64,000 bases of DNA. Origin: Erythroxylum novogranatense (taxonomy: Eukaryota; Streptophyta; Magnoliopsida; Malpighiales; Erythroxylaceae). Shown one piece after another: positions 1 through 10,777 of the stretch. The stretch's first letter is position 1, and each line of letters opens with the position of its first letter. The stretch lies in NCBI GenBank assembly GCA_029891385.1, contig CM057227.1, positions 94,202,818 to 94,266,817 of the forward strand. Direction: 5' to 3'. A program made the translations under genes and the position numbers. The notes below the pieces were generated by a model, which did not search any database, was not told where the DNA came from, and was given only the letters and a program-made list of their open reading frames with translations.

Positions 1-371
1 ATGGGCCTTATAGATAAGGCCTTGTTAATATAGTATCCATACATGTATATATACACCTCATTGTTTTGCTCGAATTATTTTGACACTTATGAATTCAATT
101 ACAGTCTTATGTTTTTGCACACTTATTGGTTCTCCACATTATGTTGTATACAATAATTATTATTTGTGAGATAACAATTACCGAATTACCCACTTAAAGT
201 TTGTTGAGTTGAGTTGATTTTGTGATACATGGAAGGAATTAAGTTCTATAACTTGTGACCACCATAATCCCATCAGCTTAATTCACTTAAGGATGATTTG
301 ATCGATTCCATGTATTGTGTGCATTTCAAGTTATTGGATCACCAAGTCGTAACATGGGCCAAGTGGGAGAA
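1..371 (+). mobile_element. 3' internal end of a plus-strand Ty1/copia element (F)
   Basis: This stretch holds no usable frame. It ends in a purine run, AAGTGGGAGAA, directly before a TG that opens an LTR-like sequence; that is the usual polypurine tract and 3' LTR arrangement of plant copia elements. The rest of the element lies outside the window to the left, so its family cannot be named. The orientation follows from the tract being on the plus strand. Confidence 0.6.
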
Positions 372-692
372 TGTTAGATTATTTAATGTCCCATGTAATT
401 TATTGATTGAGTCCTATAAAATGCACCCAAAATAATGGTTATTGGGTATTACCGACTGGGTCTCAAATGAGTTACAGGCCCTTTTTCTCTCTCTTTTAAT
501 TCCAAAGGACATGTCCTTTGGTAATGGTATATAAGTTGCAAAAACTTATGAAATGAAACATTCTTAACCATTGAGAAAATCAGAACGAAAGAAGATGAGA
601 GGAAATAAAAGCGTTTAACGAAATCGACATCTCACGAAAAACGATATGGATACGAGTACGCAAAAACGAATCGATCATATAATTGTTTTACA
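372..692 (+). mobile_element. 3' LTR of copia element F (321 bp)
   Basis: It begins TGTTAG right after the polypurine tract and ends TTTTACA, giving canonical TG...CA ends. A TATA-like TATATAAG lies at 528-535, about where U3 promoters sit. The right edge falls exactly where the minus-strand gag frame of another copia is cut, so the boundary is supported from both sides. The partner LTR and the left target duplication are outside the window. Confidence 0.65.
502..521. repeat. Perfect 20-bp palindrome upstream of the LTR TATA box
   Basis: CCAAAGGACATGTCCTTTGG reads identically on both strands. It lies in U3 of the element F LTR, 6 bp before the TATA-like sequence. It could be a binding site for a dimeric regulator or a cruciform; the sequence alone does not say which. 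Confidence 0.85.
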
Positions 693-1275
693 GAGCATTC
701 ATCAGCTCAACTAATGATATCTCGCTGAGATTTTTGGACTCTTCAAGAGAGGATACTTTGGATTCAAATCTTTTCGGAAGAGTTACAAGAACTTTTTCTA
801 CAATCCTCCTATCAGGAAAATCTTCTCGAAGCAATTTGATGTTGTTAACAATTAAAGAAATATGATCGAAATATCTGGTAATTGTTTCATCCTCTTTCAT
901 GGTTAGAGATTCAAAATCCCTCTTCAAATTCAACACTTGCATTTGTCGGGTTCTGTTAGTTCCTTGATACTCTTCTTTCAATCTATCCCAAGCTTCCTTC
1001 GCTGTCTTGCAAGCTATGATTCTGTAGAAAACAGAATGTCCTACATAAATTTGAATAAGTGTCTTAGCTTTGGATTTTTTTGCTTTTTCTTCATTGTTGA
1101 ATTTGATTTGAGCCATGGTAGGATCTCTGAGTAGAGGAGGCACTGACCTATCTTCTGTTACAACTTCCCAAAGATCAAAGGCCTCCAAATAAGACTGCAT
1201 TTTTACTGACCACATTTGATAGTTTTCACCATTGAAGACTTCTGGAAGATTTAAAGCAATGCTATTAGAGGACAT
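688..1275 (-). pseudogene. Truncated copia gag polyprotein, N-terminal part (element G)
   Basis: The frame opens at ATG 1275-1273 and gives 195 residues. It has the DUF4219-like start (GENYQMWSVKMQSYL) and then the UBN2 / retrotransposon gag core (AKEAWDRLKEEYQG, later LKRDFESL). Gag would package the RNA into virus-like particles. The frame stops abruptly at a TAA supplied by the terminus of the plus-strand LTR of element F, so the stop is a product of insertion and not the natural end. Everything downstream (zinc knuckle, protease, integrase, RT) is missing or beyond the window edge. Upstream are a leader and a tRNA-Met primer site on the same strand. Confidence 0.85.
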
Positions 1276-1598
1276 TTTGATTATGGTTTAAAAGAAAGGT
1301 TTAAAAATAGATGTAGATATACTGCTGCAAAGCGTTTAAAACAAGTTTGAAAGAGGTTTAAAAATTGTTCAAAAAACAGCAACAAACAATTTGAAAATAT
1401 GAGAAAGTTGCTACTATAAAATTGTTTAAAAAACAAATTCAAAATAGTAGCAATAACAAGTTTAAAACAAAAGTATGTAAGCTACTGAAACTAGATCAAA
1501 ATAGCTACAGTAGTTAAAAATTTTGGACGTTGGTTTTGTGATAAAAAAAAACTAGATTAAATTTTTTTTTTCTGCAGGTCCTATAAGATCAACTAAAT

Positions 1599-1609
1599 CT
1601 CTGATACCA
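1599..1609 (-). other. Primer-binding site of copia element G
   Basis: The minus strand reads TGGTATCAGAG, complementary to the 3' end of plant initiator tRNA-Met. It lies one base inside the CA end of the adjacent LTR and about 320 bp upstream of the gag ATG. This fixes the orientation of element G and places its 5' LTR at 1611 and beyond. Confidence 0.8.
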
Positions 1610-1610
1610 C

Positions 1611-1930
1611 TGTTGTAAAAAAATAGAAATACATAGTTCTATATTAAGTTGGAAAACAATAATTAAATGAGAGAGAAAATATGACAGCAAAGAATGGAAA
1701 AATCGGATGCATTTTTATTCATAGAAGTTGCAGAATTTATACAAGAAAGGATAACAAACTTTCTTAAGTTGGAGCCGCTTCAAATTCAAAAAGATGCATT
1801 TTTATTCATAGAAGTTGCAGAATTTATACAGGAAAGGATAACAAACTTTCTTAAGTTGGAGCCGCTTCAAATTCAAAAAGTGGATAAAACTAATTCTGAA
1901 AAATCTGCAACTAATATCTCCGTGATCTAG
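1611..1930 (-). mobile_element. 5' LTR of copia element G (outer edge not resolved)
   Basis: On the plus strand it begins TGTTGTAAAA next to the primer site, so on its sense strand it ends TACAACA. The far edge cannot be fixed because no second LTR copy is present; 1930 is only the end of the part I can relate to it. It carries an 87-bp tandem duplication. Confidence 0.5.
1706..1879. repeat. 87-bp tandem duplication, two copies
   Basis: The units at 1706-1792 and 1793-1879 differ by one visible base (ACAAGAAAGG versus ACAGGAAAGG). Because 87 is a multiple of three, a short open frame runs through both as a repeated 29-residue peptide; I regard that frame as accidental. The near identity implies a recent duplication. 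Confidence 0.9.
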
Positions 1931-3259
1931 AAAGTTTAGCAACTAAACTTGACCAAATCTTTAGCTTAAACAAGATAAATAATCAACTGCAAATAAAGGT
2001 AAAACAGTAAAAATAAGTTGTAATGAAAAATGCCAATTGTCTAAACACCTTTTACATAATTCAAGCTTTCGAACGTGCTTATAAATGGTGATTGGAATGT
2101 GAAGTGGCATGACCTAGGTTGTGCCTTGAAGTTGAGATTTACCTTATAATATGATGCTGAGGTTGCCTCTCTGTTCACTGAAACCGTTGAATTGATGATC
2201 CAGTGATTTCGCTTCCTGGGTAGCAGCTCGACTTGTTTATTAGGTAATGGAGTATAGTGCGTCTAATTTTATATACCAAAACTCTAGCTAGCGACAAGAA
2301 TCTCAAAAAACATTGAGTGTGTTAAGGTTAAAGTATCAATTTATCCATGCCAACTTTGCTGTTAGTTCAACCAATTCGTCTAAGCCAACTGAGGCACACA
2401 TTGGTTTTTAATCTTATCTGCTTTCAGTATGAAACATGAGCAAGAGATACATAAAATTTAACAAGAACATGAATCCCACACTCTACAAGGCCAGAGCAGC
2501 AAGTTCTGGAGTCCTTAACCAGCCAAATATCTCAAAACTTGCAGTAACGTGGAGTTAACTTCTTGAGACCAACTAAACTCCTATTATTGAAAGCAGTAGT
2601 GCAGACGAGCAAGTAGTTGAAAATTAATTTGTTTAAAAAGAATTCTTCCCGAACCTTTGTAGCTATTCTACTATCCTATGTCTCACTACACTATGGTTGG
2701 TAGAGTTTGATTTTATTAAGTGGCAAGTAGTAGGATGGTTTCAAGGGCTTCATATAAGTAATGGCTCATCAGCGTAGTTGATACAGTACTAAAATCCTGA
2801 CAATACGAAGGCTTAGCGTCATCACTGAGGTATAGTTGTTGTGAAACAGGCACAAGAACACAGGTAGGCCGATGATGATTGTATCCAATAAGTCTCTCAT
2901 GTCCTTGGAAGATTTGACACTTCCGAGGGTAGGTCAATGCATCTCTTGCGCTTCACAACTAAACTGATTTCCATATATTCCATTTCACATGTATACTTTC
3001 TGGTTAATCGGGGATTCTTTGTGGAGTGAGGTGTTTCTTTGAGACCTTCTTAAGATGATATTATCCCATTTCTATTCTGCAGCTCATTGTCTACACCAAC
3101 CCAACTGTTGTTTTATCAAAGAGCATTCAGAGCAACAATTACATAGCAATGCAGATCATTACTAATGATCATTTGTGGAACTTGTAGTGCTTCTTGATAT
3201 CATTAATTCCACTAGTTTCTTTATGCATGTAATGTGGTTGGTCTACTTTCCAGTTTCAG
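1931..3259. other. Stretch without a recognisable gene
   Basis: No convincing coding exon, RNA gene or repeat was seen. The right part may contain the promoter and untranslated first exon of the HMA gene that follows, since that gene's first visible exon is preceded by an intron-like acceptor (TTTCAG at 3254-3259). I could not find the matching donor. Confidence 0.4.
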
Positions 3260-3918
3260 GTAATAGTAATGTCTGCAAGTATGGGATGCACCAGATGTCG
3301 AGAAAGAGTTTCTTTCGTTGTATCAAAGATGACAGGTTAGCTTCTAATTTACTCGGGATATAGAGAAGAGAGTATGGCTGTTGTAAGCCAAAGAAGCCAT
3401 TGGTGCTATTATTGAACAAACACATCAATAAATTCATAATATTTCAAAGCCATTTTCCATACAGTTTATTGTATGAATTCTCCAAACTGTTCATGACCAC
3501 AATAAATCTCTCTTGCACAATAAAACTTTTTATGCGCCAAAGATCTGGAGTTAAGTGAACATTGAATATTGCAATCACGTTGGTTTCCATGTTTTATTTA
3601 CGGGGAGGTGCACTTTATTTTCTAAGCAATCAAGTCATGCTCCAAAAATTTCTTCGGTGTAAACCACCTCTAAACCAGTTATAGCCAAGTATGGTTTATG
3701 ATCTTATTCTTAAATCAATTGCAGGTTTAAGCGAGTATTCAGTGGACATGCGAAACAAACAAGTGACATTGAAGGGCGATTTTGGGTATGGAAGGAAAGA
3801 AGAAGACCGAAGTAGTTCTAGTTCTGACAGGAGAACCCCCAAACAGAGTTGTCTTCCTCTAAAATTGTTTGTGAGGTCATTAGTAGCAAGTTGCTTCAAA
3901 GGAAGTACGGTTAATTGA
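3260..3918 (+). CDS. Small heavy-metal-associated (HMA) domain protein, two visible exons
   Basis: The exons are 3260-3335 and 3725-3918, joined across a GT...AG intron (donor at 3336, acceptor CAG at 3722-3724) with the frame kept. Exon 1 carries MGCTRCRERV, the CxxC copper/metal-binding loop. Exon 2 continues with YSVDMRNKQVTLKG, the second beta strand of a ferredoxin-like HMA fold. An intron inside the HMA domain just after the first helix is typical of plant HIPP-type genes. The product would be about 86 residues from ATG 3269, or a few more if a short upstream exon joins at 3260. After the HMA part the tail is Ser- and Lys-rich and shows no CaaX isoprenylation box, so this is not a standard HIPP. 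Role (metal chaperone or sensor) is inferred from the fold only. Confidence 0.6.
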
Positions 3919-4505
3919 TTAGCTATCTTACGGAAAACCCCAGTTTGATCACTTCTTCTGCAATTAAATTCAGACGATCATTTTCTTCATTTATTACTGA
4001 GCAGGCACAGAAATGTCTGTTTTGATATTAAATCATTTTATCAAAAAAGGGGATAGGAAACTCAGCTTAACAAACACTGATACGAACGGAATAACTCATA
4101 GTCATAGTACAAAGTCAGACCCCCTTGTTGAGGACTCTTGAAATTTATTACACCTCTTGCTTTTCAATGATCAATATTGGACATTACACAAACGTAGTCA
4201 TAGTGCAAAGTCAGAGTCCCTTAAATTGCTTAAAGAAAGTTACACAAGGAAGAAAATCACAAAGGCCCTGACTCAAATCTCATTGATCCACCAATTATCT
4301 GACTTTTACAACATATATCAGAGCAGCATGCTCTGATGGATATACTTCAATCCAAATTTATAGCCAACCCATGAGGCCATAGACCCCATTATCAGAAGTT
4401 CTTCTCAGGTTATCTTTAGCAGCGCGTCAACCCAATAGCTGGGGATTATAGTGATTCCAATTTCCAGCAACAAAATCCCCAAATCAACATCACTAATTAC
4501 ATTGA
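3919..4505. other. Intergenic spacer between convergent genes, with a short direct repeat
   Basis: This should contain the 3' untranslated regions of the HMA gene (+) and the small heat-shock gene (-). A near-identical 19-base repeat (GTCATAGTACAAAGTCAGA) lies near 4100 and again near 4196. Nothing else was seen. Confidence 0.5.
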
Positions 4506-5193
4506 TCATTCCGCCACCTGCACATTTACAGAACTACACTTATCATCAAGCTTGACTTTCGGAATGACAATCTTGAGCACACCATTATTCAGAAAGGCTC
4601 TGATTTTATCGGTCTGGTATTGTCCAGGAGGAATAGAGAAGTTGCTTGAGTATACCCTGGAAACATGATAAGGGTCGTCCTTCTCCTTCTTCTTTCCCTC
4701 TTCTTCGCCTTTGAAATAGAGCGTATTGTTATTAAGCCAAACTCTAACGCCTTCAATTCCAATTCCAGGCATATCAACTCTCGCATACCACTTATTATCA
4801 TCTTCTTTCACTTCGTATGGGCGCTCGTTTCCTCCCTCTTGAAACGGGTGCCAGTAAAACTCCTCACAGATTGAATCGATGATTTCTGAAATTAAAACCA
4901 CACCCAAGTAACGGATTCTTTCTTTTTTACAAAACCAGCAAAACAATTGGAGATGTAAAAAAGAAAAAAGTTGTTAATGAATCACCTGGGCTCTGAATGT
5001 CTTTAACTAATCTTTTGACATCTGCAATTGATTGCTTTGCTTTCTTGGTTAGAGCCACGATGTCTTCACTGTCGCTGGAACCGGTGGCCGGAGGGGCATC
5101 ATCGGAAGCAGATAAGGTGCAGAAAGAGGGAGGGCAGCGGTGGTAGAGGTTTGAGAGGAAACGTGACATGGGTCTGAATCTCCATAGAGCCAT
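4506..5193 (-). CDS. Small heat-shock protein (HSP20 family), probable mitochondrial or plastid form
   Basis: There are two exons, 5193-4986 and 4885-4506, split by a 100-bp GT-AG intron in phase 1; the join gives 195 residues. The first ~35 residues (MALWRFRPMSRFLSNLYHR...) are rich in Arg, Ser and hydrophobic residues with no acidic residue, as in an organelle presequence. The alpha-crystallin domain covers roughly residues 90-190. It contains the consensus-I signature NNGVLKIVIPK near the C-terminus and VDMPGIGIEGVRVWL for the N-terminal strand region. Such proteins hold denatured clients for refolding and are heat-induced. The protein is shorter than the usual 210-240-residue organellar members. 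The intron between presequence and chaperone domain fits organellar sHSP genes. Localisation is inferred. Confidence 0.88.
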
Positions 5194-7137
5194 TGAAGTG
5201 AAGAAATGTGGGTTTTGTGAGAAGTTCAGGGTTTATGCTTACTATAAGGAACTGCTGGAAACAGGCATCCAGTTGCCAGTAATTTGATTTGAGGAAACTT
5301 GGGCTCGGCGGACTCTAAAGATCCAAAAAGCTCCTGCCTTTTTTTTTATTTACCTACGAGATATTTTAAAAAATTTTAATTATAGAAAGATATCTTTAAA
5401 TTATTTATTCTTATATTAATCTCGCTTAAGAGGGTAGATTCTTTGCGAAAATTAAAACTCTGATTCTAAATTTTAAATAGCTATATACATAAAGACGATT
5501 CAAACCTACGATTTCATTTAAACTAAGAAAACTTCTCGCCAACTCACCTAATTCTTGAAGTTAGCTCCGGCCTTTTTATCATTAACAAGAAAAAGAACAA
5601 TTTATACATTGCAATCTCAATTTTGCAGTACAACATTATGTTCGGTTACTTTATTCGCTTTCTTGCATTCATAGTTGTCCACTTTAATTTTGGTTTTCTG
5701 CTTTTATTTGTAAATCTAGTAAAAATATATATTTATTAATTTTATAACTTATAAAATTACAAAAGTAGTTTTATTTTTATTACGGTTTACTATTAATTAA
5801 ATATATTACTTAATTATTTACTATTAAATAATTTAATTTGATGTTAATTATTTAATATCAAATATTAATACAAAATATAAATAATTTACTCTATTTTCTA
5901 TAAATGAAATAAAATTTAAATTTTAGAGAACATAATAATTTTAATTCAATAATTAATTAATTAATATAATTTAAAATATCTTCAAAATTTATAAATTTCA
6001 AATAAAACTTTCTAAACATTAAAATATATATTAAACATAAATATTAATTTATAAATAAAATGCAATTATTAAATTATTTATTTTAATCAAATATAATATT
6101 TTTCTAATGATTTATAAAATTAGATTCGTTGATGAGATCCACAGTCCAAATTGCTTCTTTTCACTACAAGAACAAGAAGGTCACTTATCCTACCCTTCCT
6201 AATTCCTAGATTAAGCATGTTTTTAGTAACGCTTAATTTATTCTCACCCAAAAATTGAAAGCTTAAGAAGTTGAATTAGAAGACTATTAATGATATTCTC
6301 TTAGCTAAGCAAGAGTTTGACGCTGCTCATATGAATGCAATATAATGCCATAGGGACAAGCTTTGAGAGATTACCTGCTAGCTAAAGGAGAAAAGTTCCT
6401 TTTTCTTTTCTAGCATGAGATTAGATATCATCTTCAGTTTCATGTTTCTCACCAAGATTATAATATGTAACAATGATACTCTTTCCTTGTATAATTTGTC
6501 AACTCGTTTACTCGTTGTAATTATGCACAGAGCTTGCCTATCCTTGAATTGTAAGTGAGACAAGTTCTAAATCTCACGTCCCTAATTCTTTTTTTTTTCT
6601 TAGGACACATCAAATCTGATTTTTTTTTTCGAAGAAAACATCCATGTTGTTTAGGGATTACTAGACTGTTTAATTAACTCCTCCATCTTCTCTTATAGTT
6701 GTCGACTTGTTGCTAATAGTCAGCGTGTCTAGTCGATAGCCAAGTGTCTACTTCTCAATATTTGAGGCCACAAGAGATACAGCTGCAGCATGGAGTTTCA
6801 ACGATAAGAGAGACGAACGCCAGAGAAGAAGTAGATCTATAGTAAATTGCAACTGAGCGATAGCCTGGTGAATAGGAAGTACAGAAACAGGCAACTAGCG
6901 GACATATTGAGAATGAGTGGGATAATAATAGGATTATCCTTTGCCCAAGACATCATTGAGGTTCGTGATTGAAACAATGGTTGGTGCTTCTCCTACTCCC
7001 GTTTACGTTGGGACGTCAACTGTGAGTACAAATCTCATATTCGTAAGAGATAAAATTAGTAAAGGACATATAAGTGAAAAGGACCAATAAAATCTTAAAA
7101 TTTTAAGTTTAAGTGTGGTATCAAGGACTGCTAGTAT
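5194..7137. other. AT-rich intergenic region, no gene seen
   Basis: 5700-6120 is very AT-rich with no frame of note. Around 6780-7060 the composition is more balanced and short peptides can be read, but they carry many stops and match nothing I recognise; this may be retroelement debris. The sHSP promoter should lie in the first few hundred bases. Confidence 0.5.
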
Positions 7138-7846
7138 TGTAGCATCTCATTACCTTTGGGAGATTATAATAGTAAATATGAGTGATTAATGAAAGCTTAG
7201 AAATGCATTTTTCATGCTCATGCATAATATGACATACGCATACAAGTGAATAGTGAAATGTTACATATTTAAAATGACTATACATGTATTCATTAACATT
7301 CCGGGTATAATTGTTTATAAAAGGTGATTGTTATTGAGAATTGTAGTTTTTTTGTATTAAGAATTGATTTGGAAAGTGTAATTGTTGATTTAGAATTTTC
7401 AGAGAATTTTAGGAAAATTTCTAAAAATTTGAGGTAATTTTTGGAATAGAAAAAATGTCAAGTGGCAAAACAAATGATAAATGGTAATAGAATTTATTTT
7501 CAAATGGCAATGAAATTTTTGATAAATGACTATGGGATTTATTGATAAGTGTCATTGAAAATTGGGAGACAATTAGAATAAAAATTGGATTTAGTGTATA
7601 AGAATTAGACACGTGTCACTTGCCAAACAATGCCTTAGCTACACTAAGTTTTTAAAGCCCCTTTTGTTGCCTTCCACGTTGCTTCTCATTAAAAGTCCAT
7701 TTGGTGTGTTTTTTTGGCTCTTCCCATCTTCCTCTTCGTGACACTCTTCTCTCCACCTTCATTATTTTTGTTTTCTTCAATCTCCACCACCTCTGTAGCC
7801 CCCCCTTATCATCCCGGTAGGTATCCTACGATAAGGGAGTGTTACA
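7138..7846 (+). mobile_element. 5' LTR of a decayed Ty3/gypsy element (H)
   Basis: It starts TGTAGCATCTCATTA and ends GTGTTACA, followed six bases later by an exact tRNA-Met primer site, so it reads as a plus-strand 5' LTR of about 709 bp. Near its 3' end, CCCTTATC (7803-7810) pairs with GATAAGGG (7830-7837), enclosing GTAGG/CCTAC. The left boundary is chosen on the TGTARCATC start common to gypsy LTRs and is less certain than the right one. Confidence 0.6.
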
Positions 7847-7852
7847 TTTAGG

Positions 7853-7864
7853 TGGTATCAGAGC
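7853..7864 (+). other. Primer-binding site of gypsy element H
   Basis: TGGTATCAGAGC is the exact 12-base complement of the plant initiator tRNA-Met 3' end, placed six bases after the LTR. Confidence 0.85.
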
Positions 7865-8433
7865 ATAGTTGGGATATGTTGAGATATATAGGAATGTTAA
7901 GCATGAAATGTTATAAAAAAATGCGGATAATGATTGAAGTTATTGTTTGTTATAGGTCATCCGCTTTAGGTGATCAGATTGATCAACTAGCTGACCAAGG
8001 ATTAGTAGGAGTCAGTAGAGAGTCCTCGGTACTTCGATCTGAAGAGATGCCTCCTAGAGTTCTTGAGAGAAGGGAGAGGAGATATGATAGGCTGTAGAAA
8101 CAGAGAGTTGTGGACTTCTATAAAAGCACAGACCCTGCTAAGGCTGAGGGATAGATAGAGATGACAAAAAGGGTATTTGATCAAATAGACCTGATGAAAG
8201 ATTCGATTATGCAGTGTCTTTACTGCAGGGCCCAGCTTATCAGTGGTGGAAGACTGTTCTAGACAGTATCACCAGGCCTTGCTAATTGAAGTAGGAAGAC
8301 TTTCTGAGAGTCTTCAGAGACAACTACATGCCCAAGATCTATCTGGACATGAAGATGCAGGAGTTCTTAGAATTGAAGCAAGGTAGGATGTCAGTGGCTA
8401 AATATGAGATCCGATTTAATGAATTGATGGGTT
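7865..8433 (+). pseudogene. Remnant gypsy gag, truncated (element H)
   Basis: From about 8047 the peptide starts MPPR, the common N-terminus of gypsy gag. From about 8226 one frame reads GPAYQWWK and later YMPKIYLDMKMQEFLELKQ, the Retrotrans_gag core. It contains at least two in-frame stops (TAA and TAG between the two blocks), and the TAG sits where a Trp is usual. The similarity ends sharply at about 8433 and AT-rich DNA follows, so the rest of gag and all of pol are gone. Confidence 0.75.
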
Positions 8434-8446
8434 ATTGATGGGTCAT

Positions 8447-8612
8447 TAATAAATTATATTTGACAAAATCTACATTCTTTATTTATTTCCTTATATTTTA
8501 ATCTAATTTTTTAATAAATTTTTATCCTTAAATATATTAAATTTATTTAATCTCACTAATAAATTATATTTGGCAAAATCTACATTCTTTATTTATTTCC
8601 TTATATTTTAAT
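8447..8612. repeat. Direct repeat, 56-bp units 110 bp apart
   Basis: The segment starting TAATAAATTATATTTG at 8447 recurs at 8557 with one visible change over about 56 bases. It lies in AT-rich DNA just past the truncated gag and may mark a local duplication. Confidence 0.8.
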
Positions 8613-8877
8613 TGAATTTTAAATAATTATTATTAAAACTAATTATTATTTTTATCATGAATTTGTTTAATAAATAGAATTGTTAATTAGTATATATAGT
8701 AATTTTGCTTAAGATAATTTAAGAATGTGATATCATAATATTTAAACTATAAAGAAAAATGTTTAAAGGATGTCGGAAAAGAAGTTAAAATAAAATTAGA
8801 GTATTTTATATTGACTTTCTTTAAACATACTTCAACTTTTATGAGTCCTTAAGTAAATGATAATATAAAATACAATT

Positions 8878-8931
8878 ATTATTATTATCATCGTCATCAT
8901 CAACATCATCATCATCATTATTATTATTAAA
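8878..8931. repeat. Trinucleotide microsatellite (ATT/ATC)
   Basis: An interrupted run of ATT, ATC and a few GTC/AAC triplets. It lies in otherwise featureless AT-rich DNA (8613-9355) with no gene seen. Confidence 0.85.
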
Positions 8932-9539
8932 AATTTATGTTAGATTCAATCTTAGTCTAAATTATTAGATTTATTATATATTAATAGGCATTTTTAGTGC
9001 ATTTTATTTCAATAAAGTATTTTATTTTATACTATATTTTTACTTATTCTTATAATTTTACTTCTTATTTATTATATACCAATTTTATATTGATTTAATA
9101 CTCATCGAACCTTTAAACCTTAAACTTTTTCTTTGATAAGTTCAATATTCAGTCTAGTTTTTAAAATATTGTTATTTTGTAAGGCTTGCAAGGATTGTAA
9201 AAATATAAATTGTATGCTAATGCGTCTCAGCTAATATACAAGGCCTTCATCAAAATTTCTTTTCTTCCTTGATTGTTCTGCCTCAGTTTAAATTATTTTC
9301 TGATGGTTAATGACATTTGACCATAATAATACAGTGTTTAGTGTTTAAATGCAGATTACGGTGCCTGCACTCGCCGAACGTTCCGATCGGCCGAAAATCG
9401 GTACGAACGGTCATAAAATATCGGTAATGAATTCCGATCATCTGGCCGATTCAACGGCACCACCAATACCGGATTATTCCGGGGTCGTTCCGTAAAAAAT
9501 AAGTTGTTGAGGGACTATTTTGTAAAAAAAAAAATTAAA

Positions 9540-9926
9540 ACCTAATTTTATCCCCCTCTCCCACCCCCGACGCCGACTCTCCCTCTCCTCGTCTTCTTCA
9601 GATCTTCTCTCCTTCAGTGCCCCGACTTAGTGCGCCTTGTCCGCTTTCACCGCCTTACTTTCGTCACCTCGGCCCGGCCTTCTCCTCCTCGCCTTGCCTC
9701 CCCTCCGGCCTTCTCCTCCTCGCCTCGCCTCGACTGCCTCGGCCCTCGCCTCACCTCGCCTCCGACCTTCTCCTCCTCTCCTCACCTTCGGCCTTCTCCT
9801 CCTCGCCTCGCCTCACATCGCCTCCGTTCGATCGGCCTTCTCCATCGTCCTCCTCGCACACTGCAGACCGTTGGCAGCCGCACACCGCACACCGTCACCC
9901 ACTGAACCGACGTCGACCCAGATTTG
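9540..9926 (+). promoter_or_regulatory. GC-rich, pyrimidine-rich leader exon of the hAT transposase gene (inferred)
   Basis: About 390 bp are strongly C/T-rich with repeated CCTCGCCT and CTTCTCCTCC blocks, unlike anything else in the window. The block ends at CAGATTTG|GTGAAG, a usable donor near 9927; the matching acceptor is TTGTGTACAG just before the transposase ATG at 12165. I read it as an untranslated first exon with its promoter just upstream. Long open frames cross it in all three forward frames, as expected of low-complexity GC-rich DNA, so I do not call a protein. Confidence 0.45.
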
Positions 9927-10777
9927 GTGAAGACCGATTGAAATTTTTTTGGTTTAATTTTTCATGGCATTTTGAAATTTATGATTGTTTGATTGTGTTG
10001 GTTGTTGGATGATGGTAGATTTGGGGTTAAAATTGATGTTGTTGTGCTGGAATTGGGGAAAATTTTGAGGTTGATTTCGGTGTTAGATTTGGGAAAAATT
10101 GTGAACGTTGAAGTGTGAATGTTGATTTCGGTATAGCAAAATGAAGTGGGAATGTTGAAGTCTTGAAAGATTGTTTTCGGTTGGCATATTGCATTTTGCA
10201 AATGGATTGGTCATTTGGACCGAATCCGATTGGAAATTGGAATGGTGATTGTGATTTAGTAGATTTTAAGGTATTAATATTGAATTATTGATGAATGACA
10301 TTGAATTTGAGTTTGTGCAATTGCATTTGAGATTGAGTTTGATAATTAAAATTAAAGTAACATTTAAACCTAATTGTAAATTAATAATTAAATGTAAAAT
10401 TGCAAAATTGATAATCAAAATTAGTAAAATTGAAAAGTTTAAATTATTAATTGACACATTCTTAATTTTGTTAAATGGTAATTTATTTTTAATACTTGGG
10501 TATTGAATTTTGGTAAATAATTAGTTAAGTATACAATTATAGAATTAGAAATTAATGGAATGGTAATATATATGTGTAGGGAATCATAAGTATTTAAAAT
10601 TGGTAATGTTATCAAATTGTGATTTGTGAATATGTTGTATACTTGTAGATTCCAATTTATACTTATAGTTATTAATGTCGATTAAGAATTATAAAAGCAT
10701 CATATATATTTAAGAATGAAATATAAAATGGTATATATAATATTATGGTTTGTTAGAAATAAAATTATGAATGTTTT

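Noticed and set aside
1694..1930. Open frame with a repeated 29-residue peptide
   Set aside because: It is created by the 87-bp duplication inside a copia LTR; no domain, and antisense to the element.
7853..7864. tRNA-Met fragment (also at 1599, 42619 and 53046)
   Set aside because: Only 11-12 bases match and they abut LTR ends; these are primer-binding sites, not tRNA genes.
9617..10012. Three overlapping forward open frames of 90-130 codons rich in Ser, Pro and Leu
   Set aside because: They lie in one C/T-rich low-complexity block, are open in all three frames and show no domain; this is composition, not coding.
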